Source of the DNA: an uncultured Spirochaetaceae bacterium
GTDB lineage: Bacteria > Spirochaetota > Spirochaetia > Treponematales > Treponemataceae
Direction of reading: 5' to 3'
Length of the DNA stretch: 36,165 bases
NCBI GenBank assembly: GCA_902778325.1
Contig: CACYWZ010000022.1
Coordinates: 1 to 36,165, forward strand
A model generated the notes under the pieces. It was not told where the DNA came from and searched no databases. It worked only from the letters and a program-made list of their open reading frames with translations. Position numbers and translations under genes: made by a program. Shown here piece after piece: positions 23,122-32,984 of the stretch. Numbering within the stretch: position 1 is the stretch's first letter; each line of letters starts with the position of its first letter.

Positions 23122-24441
23122 TTATATCAATTCTTGGAAGTCAAGACGGCGGGCGCTGATGCTCATCAGCAATCCAACGCAAATCATTGCTGTCCAAAGC
23201 GACGAGCCGCCGTACGACATAAACAAAAGCGGGATTCCTGTAATCGGCATTATGCCCATAACCATTCCGACGTTGACGATGAAGTGGAAAAAGAGCATTC
23301 CGAGGATTCCGCCTGAGATATAGTAGCCGTAGTTGTTTGTTGTGGAGCGGATTATGTAGAGGATTCGCATCAAGATGATAAAGTACAAGATGAAAACGAC
23401 GCAACAGCCCGCAAATCCTAGCTCTTCGGAAAGGATACTGAAAATAAAGTCTGTGCTTTGCTCTGGCAGGAACTGCAAATGGCTTTGAGTGCCTTGCAGA
23501 TAGCCTTGCCCGAAGAGGTTTCCTGAGCCGATGGCGATTTTTGACTGTATTATGTTCCAGCCAGCGCCGCGCGGGTCAACGGACGGGTCAAGAAAGACGA
23601 TGAGTCTGGAAACTTGGTATGGCTTTAGGACTTTTCCTGCTGCGATTGAGGCAACGAGGGCAAAAACGATGATTCCGAAGACTGTTGAAATCCAAGTGTA
23701 ATAGCGGTTTCTGAAAAAAATGCGCGCAAGAAGTGCGATAATCATGATGATTGCGCTTCCGACTGTGAGCAAAAGGCGAAGGTTTGAGTTCGTGAGCAAC
23801 TGCATTGCGGGGATTGCGCCTTGGTAAATCTCTTTTTCCCAAATCGGAAGGACGGTGAGGACAATCGTGAGCGCACCCGCTGATATAAAGATGAGAAGGT
23901 AGGGGAGCTCGATTCCCGCGATAAATCCCATCGTAATAAATATCGGAAGGTACACGCTGGCGCTTCCGAGGTCGGGCTGCATGAGAATCAGACCCATCGG
24001 GAGGAGGAGCATCATTCCTGCTTGCATAAAGCGCTTTTTCGGTGACATTGTCTCTGTTTTGTCAAAGAAATATGCGAGCGTCAGTATGAAAAGCACTTTG
24101 CAAAACTCTGCGGACTGTATTCCAAGCCCTCCGATTCCGAGCCAGCTTCTGGCGCCTTTCACTTTTTTTCCGAATATGAGGGTGATGACAAGGAGAACTA
24201 TCATCAGCGCATAGAGTTTTTTTGCGTGCTGATAAAAAAAACGGTAATCAAAGAGCGCAAAGAAGAGCATTATGATGATTCCTGTTGACGCCCAGATGAT
24301 TTGCTTTACATATTCTTTCTTCACGGAAATTCCCGCTGAATTCACGCCCGATGAATATATGAATGATATTCCGAGCGTGATTAACAGCAACACGCAGAGA
24401 AAAAGAAAAGCATCGAATACTGAATATGATTTTGACTGCAT
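23122..24441 (-). CDS. rodA: Rod-shape peptidoglycan glycosyltransferase RodA
   Basis: RodA is the SEDS-family polymerase that builds glycan strands for lateral wall growth together with PBP2. The 439-residue product has about ten membrane segments, starting with FDAFLFLCVLLLITLGISFIY. Family motifs include GARSWLGIGGLGIQSAEFCK, ILMQPDLGSASVYLPIF, ERS-like DPSVDPRGAGWNIIQSKIAIGSG, FLPEQSTDFIFSILSEELGF and the end GGSSLWTAMICVGLLMSI. It starts five bases after the mrdA stop, with GGGAG inside the end of mrdA serving as ribosome binding site. It is the last elongasome gene of the operon. Confidence 0.96.
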   Translation of the reverse strand: MQSKSYSVFDAFLFLCVLLLITLGISFIYSSGVNSAGISVKKEYVKQIIWASTGIIIMLFFALFDYRFFYQHAKKLYALMIVLLVITLIFGKKVKGARSWLGIGGLGIQSAEFCKVLFILTLAYFFDKTETMSPKKRFMQAGMMLLLPMGLILMQPDLGSASVYLPIFITMGFIAGIELPYLLIFISAGALTIVLTVLPIWEKEIYQGAIPAMQLLTNSNLRLLLTVGSAIIMIIALLARIFFRNRYYTWISTVFGIIVFALVASIAAGKVLKPYQVSRLIVFLDPSVDPRGAGWNIIQSKIAIGSGNLFGQGYLQGTQSHLQFLPEQSTDFIFSILSEELGFAGCCVVFILYFIILMRILYIIRSTTNNYGYYISGGILGMLFFHFIVNVGMVMGIMPITGIPLLFMSYGGSSLWTAMICVGLLMSISARRLDFQELI

Positions 24442-24446
24442 TTGTT

Positions 24447-26333
24447 CTACTCCCGTCTGACGTTTGACTGCATAAGATATCTAAAGCCGAGTGTCGATAT
24501 TGCTTCGTCATAGGTCTGGTTTGCAAAGATTCCCTGCAAAATGATGTTTGTGCAGTATGGCGCCCACCATTCCCAAGTGTTTACGGCTTCAACGAGTGTC
24601 ACAACGATGACTTGCTCTTCAACAGGTGCGTCAAATGGCGCATAAGCGACCATCCACGAATGCCAATGGTCTTTTCCGTAGCCGTTGACTTCCGCAGTTC
24701 CTGTTTTTCCTGCGATTTGGATAAATTTGTTGTGCATTGGGTATTCAGCAGAACCGTCCGTGATTGTGTATCGGAGTGCGTTCTGAACTTCGCGCCATAC
24801 GGCTTTTTCAACGTTCGACTGATGAAGCACTTCTGGTTGCACTTTTTCGAGAACTTCCGCGTCTGCTCCCGGCGCTCTTACTTCTTTTAGCAAATGCGGT
24901 TTGTAAATTGTGCCGCTGTTACAGACCATTGCCATCATATCTGCGATGTGAAGAGGCGTGACAAGCGTGTATCCTTGTCCGATTGACATATTCATTGTGT
25001 CGCCATCAACCCATTTTTCGTGGTAGCGTCTCTCTTTCCACTGTGCTGTCGGAACGAAGCCTTCTTTTTGCGATGGCAAATCGATTTGAAGCGATTGACC
25101 AAAGCCGAACTCTTTGGCGTAACTTGCAATACTGTCGACGCCGAGATAATCGCGTCCGACAATCCAATAATAAACGTCGCAAGACTGCGCAAGTCCGTTT
25201 TTCAAGTCAAGCCAGCCGTGTCCTGGATATTTTTTGTGGCAGTTGAAAACGCGCCCACCATAAACGATGCGTCCTGAGCATTCGATTGTTTTGCTTGACG
25301 GGAACACTTTTTCTGCAAGCATTGCTGTCGACATAATCGTTTTGAATGTTGAGGCTGGCGGATATTCTGCGTCAACAACGCGGTTCAAGAACGGCTGATT
25401 TTTTTGCTTTGCGATTTTCTGGTATTGTGCCGCTGAATCATCTGAATTGAAGATGTTCGCGTCAAAATATGGATAAGACACCATCGCAAGAATCTCGCCT
25501 GATGCTGGTTTTAGCGCTACAACAGCGCCAACGCGTTCTCCCAGTGCCTCTTCTGCGAGTTTTTGGATTCTTGAGTCAATTGTGAGCACGAGGCTTTTTC
25601 CGCTTTGTGGTGGTGTGATTTCTGGTTTTGTGGAAATAATGCGTCCTTTTGCGTCGACTGTCCAGCTTTCTTTTCCTGCGACGCCTTGCAAAAGGCTGTC
25701 ATACTGCTTTTCGATACCGCTTTTTCCGATAATCGAGTTCGCTTTATAGCCCAAGTTCCACATCATGTTCATTTCTTCTTTTGTGATGTCGCCAACATAT
25801 CCCAAAACGTGTGAGATTGAGCCTGTTTCAACATAATATCTGTTTGGTTTTGACCGCCATGAGACTCCAGGCAAATCGTAACTGTTTTCTGCGATGTTTG
25901 CGATTGTCTCAAATGGAATGTTTGCCTTCACTTCAACAGCGGTAAAAGACATTTTTAGCGGTTTGATTTTTTTGTCGATGTCGGTTTTTTTTATTCCCAA
26001 GTATGAAGCAAGACGCGCTGTTACTGTGTCGTAACGGTCTGCGGGAATTTTTCCGGGTGTGATGTCGACAGCGAAAGAGTCAATGTTGACAACGAGCGGA
26101 TAATCGGCGTTTCTGTCAAATATTTCTCCTCGCTGAGCGGGGATTGTGTTTAGTTTGCTGGACATATTTTGAGATTGGCTTCGATACTTTTCGCCTTCAA
26201 CGACCTGCATTGAAAACAATTTCAAAATGTAAATTACGAAAACTGCAATGATAATGAAAGCAAGAACGAGCATTTTGCCGTTCTTCTCAGCAGAGTTAAG
26301 CGATGTGCGTGCGTTTTCGGTATCGAGCATCAT
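24447..26333 (-). CDS. mrdA: Penicillin-binding protein 2, elongasome transpeptidase
   Basis: PBP2 cross-links peptidoglycan during elongation and works with RodA. The 628-residue product has a short cytoplasmic tail and one membrane anchor at about 21-42. A dimerisation domain starting PAQRGEIFDRN near 65 follows, then the transpeptidase domain. Active-site motifs are complete: S328-T-F-K331, S384-C-D386 and K543-T-G-T. The start overlaps the mreD stop as ATGA, with Met1 and Met2 both possible. Length and motif spacing are normal for class B enzymes. Confidence 0.96.
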   Translation of the reverse strand: MMLDTENARTSLNSAEKNGKMLVLAFIIIAVFVIYILKLFSMQVVEGEKYRSQSQNMSSKLNTIPAQRGEIFDRNADYPLVVNIDSFAVDITPGKIPADRYDTVTARLASYLGIKKTDIDKKIKPLKMSFTAVEVKANIPFETIANIAENSYDLPGVSWRSKPNRYYVETGSISHVLGYVGDITKEEMNMMWNLGYKANSIIGKSGIEKQYDSLLQGVAGKESWTVDAKGRIISTKPEITPPQSGKSLVLTIDSRIQKLAEEALGERVGAVVALKPASGEILAMVSYPYFDANIFNSDDSAAQYQKIAKQKNQPFLNRVVDAEYPPASTFKTIMSTAMLAEKVFPSSKTIECSGRIVYGGRVFNCHKKYPGHGWLDLKNGLAQSCDVYYWIVGRDYLGVDSIASYAKEFGFGQSLQIDLPSQKEGFVPTAQWKERRYHEKWVDGDTMNMSIGQGYTLVTPLHIADMMAMVCNSGTIYKPHLLKEVRAPGADAEVLEKVQPEVLHQSNVEKAVWREVQNALRYTITDGSAEYPMHNKFIQIAGKTGTAEVNGYGKDHWHSWMVAYAPFDAPVEEQVIVVTLVEAVNTWEWWAPYCTNIILQGIFANQTYDEAISTLGFRYLMQSNVRRE

Positions 26334-26833
26334 AAACTACTCTCTGGAATTAGCATATAACTGAACAAATCCAAGAACTTGAAGATAATAGGCGCCAAAA
26401 GTGCATTTGCGGCAAGTTCAAAGTAAAATGCAATTGTTGACGGGTCATATGGCAAAACGATTGACGGATAAAACAGCGATATAAACCATGCCAAAAAGAA
26501 TTTCGCCGCTGTCATTATGAGCCCCATAATAACAGGAATGAAAAAACCGCTTGCATTGATTGTTTGGCTAAAAAGACCTGTGCAATAGCCGATGATGACT
26601 CGAACAAGACAATTCAAGCCAATTGGTGCGCTACTCAAGAAATCAAGGAATATTCCCGACACGAATCCAGATGCTTCGCCAAATCCCTTTCCATTTCGTA
26701 TTGAAAGATAAAGTACCGCAATAAGGGCAAAATCTGGAACGGCAGGCAATACCAAAACGTTTGATAAAACTGCTGATTCAAAAAGAGAAAAACAAAGTAA
26801 AACTATTATGGCAGATAAAAAAGAGCGAATCAT
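26330..26833 (-). CDS. mreD: Rod shape-determining protein MreD
   Basis: MreD is the small integral membrane partner of MreC in the elongasome. The 167-residue product is hydrophobic, with about five membrane segments (FLSAIIVLLCFSLFESAVLS, ALIAVLYLSI, GFVSGIFLDFLSSAPIGLNC, GFFIPVIMGLIMTAAKFFLAWF, ANALLAPIIFKFLDLFS). It overlaps mreC at its start and mrdA at its end by four bases each (ATGA), so the three are translationally coupled. The sequence is weakly conserved in this family; position and topology carry the call. Confidence 0.92.
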   Translation of the reverse strand: MIRSFLSAIIVLLCFSLFESAVLSNVLVLPAVPDFALIAVLYLSIRNGKGFGEASGFVSGIFLDFLSSAPIGLNCLVRVIIGYCTGLFSQTINASGFFIPVIMGLIMTAAKFFLAWFISLFYPSIVLPYDPSTIAFYFELAANALLAPIIFKFLDLFSYMLIPESSL

Positions 26834-27705
26834 TGTACATCAACCTTTGTTACATTCGGTGCAGACTGGTCAACAACTATTACTGTTTCAAGTCGCGCAA
26901 AATCAATGATTGGCGCGATTTCAATCGAAAGCGATGAATCATAATCGAGAACTTCGACGTGCGTGACTGTGCCAATAGGAATGTCTCGCATATAATTATC
27001 GTTTTCGCCAGAAGTTACGATGACATCTCCATCTTGAATATCGTTTGCGACTTTATTTCTGATATATTGAAGTTGAAGTGTGCCGTCAACTGTTCCAAGT
27101 CCCTTAGCAAGTCCGACATCTCTGGTGTTTTGGATACGCGCAGAAATATTGCACTGAGTGGAGTAGAGTGGCATAACCATGCTTGTGGAATAACCAACTG
27201 TAACAACTTTTCCGACAACACCAACATTGCCGTTCTGGATTGCAATAACAGGCATATTCTTTCGAATCCCGTTTTTGCTTCCTTTATCAATCGTAAGAGA
27301 ACTGTATGTGCTGTTCAAATCTCTGGCAATAATTTGCGAAACGATGTTTTTCTGGTCAATGTTGCGTGAAAAATCAAGTTGCTCACGAAGTCTTTCGTTT
27401 TCTTCTCGAATTTCAGCATTATTTCTTCGCATGTATTCGTAATCTTTAAGTTTTTCAGAAAGTTCTTCGTACTTTTTTTTCAAACTTGAAAGTTCTCGAA
27501 CAGAATTAACAGAATCTGCAACTCTATCAGTTACAACGTAAACATATTTGCTCATTGTAGACATAACTGTAAAGCCGATTCTGTTAAAATCAAGCAAAAA
27601 GCCTCCAGAATTAATTGCTAGCAAAATTCCAGAGCCAACAGTAAGAAGAACAAGCATAAACTCGGATAAATGCTGCACAAACCAGTTTTTCCTGTGAAAA
27701 GCCAT
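26830..27705 (-). CDS. mreC: Rod shape-determining protein MreC
   Basis: MreC links the MreB filaments to the periplasmic wall synthases and activates PBP2. The 291-residue product has one membrane segment at about 13-33. A coiled coil follows at about 65-100 (LKKKYEELSEKLKDYEYMRRNNAEIREENERL), here an uninterrupted helix. The two beta domains include IIARDLNSTYSSLTIDKGSKNGI and GDVIVTSGENDNYMRDIPIGTV, both family hallmarks. GAGG lies about nine bases upstream of the ATG. It begins 22 bases after mreB and overlaps mreD by four bases. Confidence 0.96.
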   Translation of the reverse strand: MAFHRKNWFVQHLSEFMLVLLTVGSGILLAINSGGFLLDFNRIGFTVMSTMSKYVYVVTDRVADSVNSVRELSSLKKKYEELSEKLKDYEYMRRNNAEIREENERLREQLDFSRNIDQKNIVSQIIARDLNSTYSSLTIDKGSKNGIRKNMPVIAIQNGNVGVVGKVVTVGYSTSMVMPLYSTQCNISARIQNTRDVGLAKGLGTVDGTLQLQYIRNKVANDIQDGDVIVTSGENDNYMRDIPIGTVTHVEVLDYDSSLSIEIAPIIDFARLETVIVVDQSAPNVTKVDVQ

Positions 27706-27727
27706 AAAAGTGCCTCAAAAATCCTCG

Positions 27728-28765
27728 TTAGTCGTTGAGATTATCGTAAATTGAACGGTCTGAAGACATATCGCGGAAGAGTTCAAATGCTTGTCCTGCT
27801 CCAACAGCGACACACTCAAGTGGCTTTTCAACGAGAATTACAGGAACACCAGTTTCTTTAGAAATGAGCTTTGGAAGTCCTTTAAGCATAGAACCTCCGC
27901 CTGTCATAACGATACCGCGTTCAACAATATCTGCTGCGAGTTCTGGAGGGGTAAGACCAAGTGTGCGTTTGATTTCTTCAACGATTTCATTAATTGTATC
28001 TTTGAGAGCCTCTCGAACTTCAACGGAATCAACTTCAAGACGGCGAGGAAGACCTGTGATTGCATCGTTTCCTTTGATTTCCATTTTTTCGATTGTTTTG
28101 TCTGGAATTGCATTTCCGATTTCAATCTTAAGGCGTTCGGCTGTACGCTGGCCAATAATCAAGTTATGGACTGAGCGAACGTGCTTTATGACTGCTTCGT
28201 CAAACTCATCTCCTCCGATGCGGATAGAATTTGTCGTAACCATACCACCAAGAGAGATGACGCTGACTTCTGTTGTTCCTCCACCAATATCACAAATCAT
28301 GTGACCTGCTGGCTCATAAATTGGAATCTGTGCTCCAATAGCAGCTGCCAAAGACTCTTCTATGACTTCAACTTCCTTTGCGCCAGCTTTCAATGCTGCT
28401 TCGATAACAGCTCGACGTTCAACTTCGGTGATGCAAGAAGGAATACCAATTTTCATTCTTGTTGATTTTATAATCTGATGACGAGGCACAATCTTTGAGA
28501 TGAAGTATTTTATCATCTTTTCAGTGCTATCCATATCAGCGATAACGCCATCTGCAAGCGGACGAATAGCAATAATATTGTCAGGAGTCTTCCAAAGCAT
28601 TCTTTTTGCTTCAGCGCCAACGGCAACGACATGTTTTGTACCTTTTTCAACGGCAACAACTGACGGCTCGTCAATTACAATCCCCTGTCCACGAACATAG
28701 ACTAGCGTATTGCAAGTGCCAAGGTCGATTCCAATGTCCGTCGAAAATCTATCCCAGAATCCCAT
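27728..28765 (-). CDS. mreB: Rod shape-determining actin homologue MreB
   Basis: MreB forms membrane-bound filaments that guide lateral wall synthesis. The 345-residue product has the actin-fold nucleotide motifs in order: phosphate-1 [14 protein letters not shown] at 12-25, phosphate-2 [18 protein letters not shown] near 160, and the adenosine motif [19 protein letters not shown] near 285. The N-terminal [10 protein letters not shown] is an amphipathic start suited to membrane contact. GGGGGA lies seven bases before the ATG. It follows the TPR gene by 18 bases and leads the mreBCD-mrdA-rodA series. Confidence 0.98.
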   Translation of the reverse strand: MGFWDRFSTDIGIDLGTCNTLVYVRGQGIVIDEPSVVAVEKGTKHVVAVGAEAKRMLWKTPDNIIAIRPLADGVIADMDSTEKMIKYFISKIVPRHQIIKSTRMKIGIPSCITEVERRAVIEAALKAGAKEVEVIEESLAAAIGAQIPIYEPAGHMICDIGGGTTEVSVISLGGMVTTNSIRIGGDEFDEAVIKHVRSVHNLIIGQRTAERLKIEIGNAIPDKTIEKMEIKGNDAITGLPRRLEVDSVEVREALKDTINEIVEEIKRTLGLTPPELAADIVERGIVMTGGGSMLKGLPKLISKETGVPVILVEKPLECVAVGAGQAFELFRDMSSDRSIYDNLND

Positions 28766-28783
28766 AATAATTCCCCCACAAAT

Positions 28784-29740
28784 TTATTTATAACTGTTCA
28801 TTTTGTTCAAAGCACCTGCGTGATTCACTTGAATACGCAATGCTTTGCGCCATTCCGAACGGGCTTTTATCAAATCGCCTTCTTTCTCATAAGTTACACC
28901 TATACCATAATAGGCGTCGGCAGAATTAGGCTCTTTTTCAAGTATAATCTCGAACTCTTTTCGTGCTTCTTCATATTTTTCGTCATCTATATAAATTTGC
29001 CCAAGCAAAGTTCGACTTCGTAAAACTAATTCTTCGTTGCGACTTTCAGAATTTACACGAAAGAGATATTGCATAGCAGCTTTTGGTTGCCCATTTTTGT
29101 AATATTGTTCAGCAATTGCCATCAAAAGAATATCTGATTCTCTAACGATAAGCGCTTCTGTAAATGCTGCAATGCTTTCTTGCACTCGGTTAAGAGAAGA
29201 ATAACTCAAACCAAGATATTCTGGAATATCATCTGCTTCATAACCTGCATTTTTTGCCTTGAGCAAATGCTCAATTGCCAAGTCAGAATAATAATGATAT
29301 GACGAAAGAATATTTTTATAAAAATACGCTTTTCCAAGCATATATTCAAGTTGCGGAATTATTGGCGCTTTTGCATCTTGCAAAACAACTCTGATATTGT
29401 TGATTGATTCGTCAAGAAGTGTTTGTGCTGTTGTTGTGTCTGTTGAAGATACTGCAAGATAAAATGCTGCATAACCATTAAGCATTAATGCTGTTGGTTG
29501 AAAACGCTCTGTTTCAAGAACTTTTGACGTGATGTTATATACTTCATTATAATCACGATTATTCCATTGCTCATAAATCGCAGAGAATGGCGTTTGTGAC
29601 TTTATTTTTGATAAAACAAATCTTCTTAAAAAATAAACTGAAACTGATAATATAGAAACAATAATAGCGAAGATAAAAAACTTGAGCAAAAATCTGTTTT
29701 TACGCTTTGTTACCGAGCGTCCTAAAACCATCTTCTTCAT
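28784..29740 (-). CDS. Membrane-anchored TPR protein upstream of mreB
   Basis: The 318-residue product has a basic N-terminus (GRSVTKRKNRF), one membrane anchor at about 18-40 (LLKFFIFAIIVSILSVSVYF) and tetratricopeptide repeats over most of the rest. Clear repeats include DIPEYLGLSYSSLNRVQESI, LLMAIAEQYYKNGQPKAAMQ and ADAYYGIGVTYEKEGDLIKA. It probably sits in the periplasm as a scaffold. Its position 18 bases before mreB suggests a role with the elongasome; I recall a TPR protein in this place in other treponemes. The start could be ATG 29740 or ATG 29731. Confidence 0.88.
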   Translation of the reverse strand: MKKMVLGRSVTKRKNRFLLKFFIFAIIVSILSVSVYFLRRFVLSKIKSQTPFSAIYEQWNNRDYNEVYNITSKVLETERFQPTALMLNGYAAFYLAVSSTDTTTAQTLLDESINNIRVVLQDAKAPIIPQLEYMLGKAYFYKNILSSYHYYSDLAIEHLLKAKNAGYEADDIPEYLGLSYSSLNRVQESIAAFTEALIVRESDILLMAIAEQYYKNGQPKAAMQYLFRVNSESRNEELVLRSRTLLGQIYIDDEKYEEARKEFEIILEKEPNSADAYYGIGVTYEKEGDLIKARSEWRKALRIQVNHAGALNKMNSYK

Positions 29741-29768
29741 TGTCTACATTAACTTAGCAACCATTTGA

Positions 29769-29782
29769 TAAAATAAAAAAAA
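29769..29782 (-). terminator. T-run after RNase P RNA
   Basis: On the minus strand the P1 stem of the RNase P RNA is followed at once by an uninterrupted run of about ten T. This suits P1 or a 3' hairpin acting as terminator before the TPR gene. Confidence 0.55.
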
Positions 29783-30174
29783 GGAAACGGAATAAGCCGA
29801 GTTCTGTCACGCAAACGCGTATATTCATCTATCCAAGAACAGCGATTACTCGCTGACTTTAGCGATTTACCCGCAGTTTAATGCTCGGAATAACAAACTG
29901 CTTCTTAATCTTGCTCCAAATGAGGTTTGCTTTGCTGCGCTGTTACCAGACACACGGTAGGCTCTTACCCTGCCTTTTCACCCTTACCGATTGCTCGGCG
30001 GTTATTTTCTGTAGCACTTTCTGTCGGCTAAAAGGTTATGACAAAAATCTTTCGATTAGTTGAAAACTGCTTTTTGCCGCCCGGTTATTATCCGGCATTT
30101 CTTCCGAAGGAGCCCGGACTTTCCTCACATTGAAATATTATCATCAATATTCCAACGCGCGAATATCCGTTTCC
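29783..30174 (-). ncRNA. rnpB: RNase P RNA, bacterial type A
   Basis: This is the catalytic RNA that trims the 5' ends of tRNA precursors. On the minus strand the conserved GAGGAAAGTCCGGGCTCC (P4 5' strand region) occurs about 50 bases into the molecule. The far end reads GACAGAACTCGGCTTATTCC, the universal 3' signature. GGAAACGG at the 5' end pairs with CCGTTTCC at the 3' end as P1. Length is about 390 nt, normal for type A. It begins only about 15 bases after the zinc-ribbon gene, so it is either co-transcribed or driven from a promoter inside that gene. Confidence 0.96.
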
Positions 30175-30189
30175 CTTTAATTCTCTAAA

Positions 30190-31086
30190 TTAATCCTGTT
30201 CTCCGTCATAATCTGATGAACTTTCGTCATTATCGTCGTCGCCATCATCTTCATTCTCGGAGTATTCGTCGTCAAGACCTTCTTCGTCATCATCAAAGAA
30301 TTTAAGGTCTGCAAGACTTCCTGTGTCAGTGAGTGTGAAACTACTCTCGTCTTCTGTCGGCTCTTCGTAATAAAGAATACGACTACAATATGGACAGAAC
30401 ATTACTTTATTACCAGCATGAACTTCATTTGCAAATTGTGCTGGCAAAATCATGTGACAACCGCTACAGACAATTCCCTTTACAGAAACTATACCTTTGC
30501 GATTGCGCTTAATTATACGCTGAAATTTCAAAATGATTTCTGGATCAATTTCTGAAGAAAGAGTTTTTTCTTTTTCTTCAAGTTTATCACATTCTGATTT
30601 ATAACTCTCAAGCTGCTTTTCAATTGAAGAACGACCTTCTGCAATACTGCTCTCTTGATTGTGAATCATTTCTTCTTCAATCTTGAGCTCTGCATCTTTT
30701 TCGTCCATCATCTTTTCTTCTTTCAAGAGTTCTGAACGAATTTCTGCTTCTTTTGCTTTTGCGTCTGAAATCTGCTTTTCAAGAGAATCATATTCGCGGT
30801 GAGTTGTTATACTGTCCATACCCTTTTCACCGTTTTCACGAATAGCTTCAACTTCTGCAAGTTCTGCTTTGAGATGTGCAACTTTTGCACGTGCTTCTTC
30901 AAATTCACTGTTTTTCTTCAAAAACTCTTCCTTAAGTTTTGAAAGAAGCATTTCCTGTTCATCAAGTAAACGCGGCGTATCAGAAATCTTTGTCTCTAAA
31001 TCGTATTTTTCAGCCAAAATATCCTGAAGGTCTTTAAGTTTGTCAAAAACAACCTTCATTTTTTCATTATCAAAATCTTCAGCCAT
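30190..31086 (-). CDS. Coiled-coil zinc-ribbon protein with acidic tail
   Basis: The 298-residue product is a long antiparallel-type coiled coil (about residues 10-180) followed by a C4 zinc ribbon: Cys207-x-x-Cys210 and Cys231-x-x-Cys234 in GIVCSGCHMILP and VMFCPYCSRILYY. It ends in a tail of about 40 residues made largely of Asp and Glu. This matches the DUF164/CT398-type family. Chlamydial CT398 has been linked to sigma-54 and type III secretion factors, a point I recall rather than see here. A start SD is weak. It is cut off from rpoD by a strong terminator, so it has its own promoter. Confidence 0.9.
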   Translation of the reverse strand: MAEDFDNEKMKVVFDKLKDLQDILAEKYDLETKISDTPRLLDEQEMLLSKLKEEFLKKNSEFEEARAKVAHLKAELAEVEAIRENGEKGMDSITTHREYDSLEKQISDAKAKEAEIRSELLKEEKMMDEKDAELKIEEEMIHNQESSIAEGRSSIEKQLESYKSECDKLEEKEKTLSSEIDPEIILKFQRIIKRNRKGIVSVKGIVCSGCHMILPAQFANEVHAGNKVMFCPYCSRILYYEEPTEDESSFTLTDTGSLADLKFFDDDEEGLDDEYSENEDDGDDDNDESSSDYDGEQD

Positions 31087-31145
31087 AAAGAAGAACCCCG
31101 TAATTTCGCTTATGTAATGTAATAATATACAGTAAAAAAAGAATA

Positions 31146-31185
31146 ATGTCTAGAAGAAACTAATTTTGTAAAATCTTCTAGACAT
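31146..31185 (-). terminator. Rho-independent terminator of rpoD
   Basis: ATGTCTAGAAGA at 31146-31157 pairs perfectly with TCTTCTAGACAT at 31174-31185. On the minus strand it is followed by a T-rich run (31133-31145). It lies just after the rpoD stop. Confidence 0.88.
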
Positions 31186-31193
31186 AAAATGAA

Positions 31194-32981
31194 TTATATT
31201 TCGATGTAATCTCGAAGTCCTGAAGCTCTTCGTGGATGTCTTAGACGTCTTAATGCTTTTGCTTCAATCTGTCTAATTCGCTCACGAGTTACATCGAAGT
31301 AAAGACCAACTTCTTCAAGTGTCAGCGAATATCCATCATCAAGCCCAAATCGCATTTTGAGAACTTCCTGTTCACGAGGAGGAAGAGTTCCTAAAACTGA
31401 ACGCAACTGCTCTTGAAGCAGAGTGTAGGCTGTCTGCATTGCTGGATTTTCGACTTCTTTGTCTTCGATAAAATCTCCAAGCAAACTGTCCTCTTCTTCG
31501 CCAATTGGTGTTTCAAGTGAAATTGGCTCTCGCGCAACATTTTTGACCTGCTTAACACGACTTACTGGCCAACCAAGTTGCTGAGCAATCTCTTCATCTG
31601 TAGGTTCTCGACCAAGTTTCTGCATAAGTTGTCTGCTTTCACGAACAACTTTGTTAATCTGCTCAATCATATGCACAGGAACACGAATGGTTCTTGCTTG
31701 GTCAGAAATTGAGCGAGTAATAGCCTGTCGAATCCACCATGTTGCATATGTTGAAAATTTGTATCCCTTTCGATACTCAAATTTCTCAACAGCTTTGATA
31801 AGACCTATATTGCCTTCTTGAACCAAATCGAAGAATTGCAATCCACGATTCGTATATTTTTTTGCAATAGAAACAACAAGACGCAAGTTTGCATTGATAA
31901 GGCGGTTTTTAGCCTGTTCCATCATTATGCGACCGCGCTGTATTTCTTTTGCCATATCAAGAATTTCAGAAACAGAGTTTTCAAAATCAAACTCAAGTCT
32001 GCGAAGCCTTCTCTCAATTTTTTGAATCTGCGTATAAATATCGCGAATTGTATCTGCTGAAAGAGAAAGCTCATTTTCAAGTTTTACAGCCTCTGAGCGG
32101 CTACCGAGTTTTCGACCGATATTTCGAAGTTCAGCAGGGTCTGTAATTCGGAGCTCTTTCATCAACTTTTCGCACTTGTGATTATACACATTGATTTTTT
32201 GTGTAGCATCCAAGAATTTTGCGCTGAATCGGTCAATTTCTTCTGTTTGAATATTGATATTTTGCAATTCTGGCAAAATCTTTTCACGAAGTTTCATAAG
32301 CGCTGCATCATCAAAAATGTTTTGCGATGAATCAGTTTCAAAAAGCTGCTTTTTGAGCTGCATATAAGATTTCATTTCTGCCCAAATAAGTTTCAAATTT
32401 GAACCGTAACAACTCTTAAGACGACGCTTTTCAGCCATTTCTTCGTTGATTTCTTTTCTTGCTTTACCAGATTCATGTACATCAATTCTGGTAAATGCTT
32501 TTTGACCGATAGCATAGAATTCAGGAATAATCATTCCAGAGTTTTTTATAACATCTTTTATGATGTTTTCTCCGTTTTCCATTTTTTTTGAAAGAATAAC
32601 TTCCTGTTCTGCTGTCAGCAAGTTTTCTTTTCCAATTTCGCGAAGATAAAGACGTATAGGATCATCAACATTTGAATCCTTGTCGCTAGAAACAAGACGA
32701 TGCTTTCCGTCTAATTTTTCCTCATCTTCAACAACTTCTGCTTCGTCATCTGGCTCTGCAACATCATCATCTTCTGCATCGTCGTCCAAATCAGGGTCTT
32801 CTTCCATAATTTGAATGTTATTTTCAGTGAGCAGTTGAAGAACTTCCTCCATTTTTGGAGAATTGACAAAATCAGGAGTGAGAATTTCCGTAATTTCGTC
32901 CCAAGAAAGAACCTGTTTGTTCTTACCTAAATCCAACAGTCTCTCCACAGCTGGATTTGATGTCTCAAGTTCCTGTTCCAT
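31194..32981 (-). CDS. rpoD: Primary sigma factor RpoD (sigma-70)
   Basis: RpoD directs RNA polymerase to housekeeping promoters. The 595-residue product has region 1.1 with an acidic segment near 57-90, then region 1.2 ([21 protein letters not shown]) near 106. A non-conserved linker follows, then region 2 from 366 ([30 protein letters not shown]). Region 3 contains [13 protein letters not shown]. Region 4 ends in the helix-turn-helix [20 protein letters not shown] near 555-575. It is full length, group 1. AAAGGG lies six bases before the ATG, inside the end of dnaG. It is the last gene of the mltG-dnaG-rpoD unit before a terminator. Confidence 0.98.
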   Translation of the reverse strand: MEQELETSNPAVERLLDLGKNKQVLSWDEITEILTPDFVNSPKMEEVLQLLTENNIQIMEEDPDLDDDAEDDDVAEPDDEAEVVEDEEKLDGKHRLVSSDKDSNVDDPIRLYLREIGKENLLTAEQEVILSKKMENGENIIKDVIKNSGMIIPEFYAIGQKAFTRIDVHESGKARKEINEEMAEKRRLKSCYGSNLKLIWAEMKSYMQLKKQLFETDSSQNIFDDAALMKLREKILPELQNINIQTEEIDRFSAKFLDATQKINVYNHKCEKLMKELRITDPAELRNIGRKLGSRSEAVKLENELSLSADTIRDIYTQIQKIERRLRRLEFDFENSVSEILDMAKEIQRGRIMMEQAKNRLINANLRLVVSIAKKYTNRGLQFFDLVQEGNIGLIKAVEKFEYRKGYKFSTYATWWIRQAITRSISDQARTIRVPVHMIEQINKVVRESRQLMQKLGREPTDEEIAQQLGWPVSRVKQVKNVAREPISLETPIGEEEDSLLGDFIEDKEVENPAMQTAYTLLQEQLRSVLGTLPPREQEVLKMRFGLDDGYSLTLEEVGLYFDVTRERIRQIEAKALRRLRHPRRASGLRDYIEI

Positions 32982-32984
32982 TTT

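Noticed and set aside
22760-23323. Plus-strand frames of 103 and 187 codons with 14-residue repeats
   Set aside because: All frames stay open because the unit is 42 bases. They run antisense into rodA and the radical SAM gene and have no gene-like start.
29881-30063. Plus-strand frame of 60 codons
   Set aside because: It lies antisense within the RNase P RNA.
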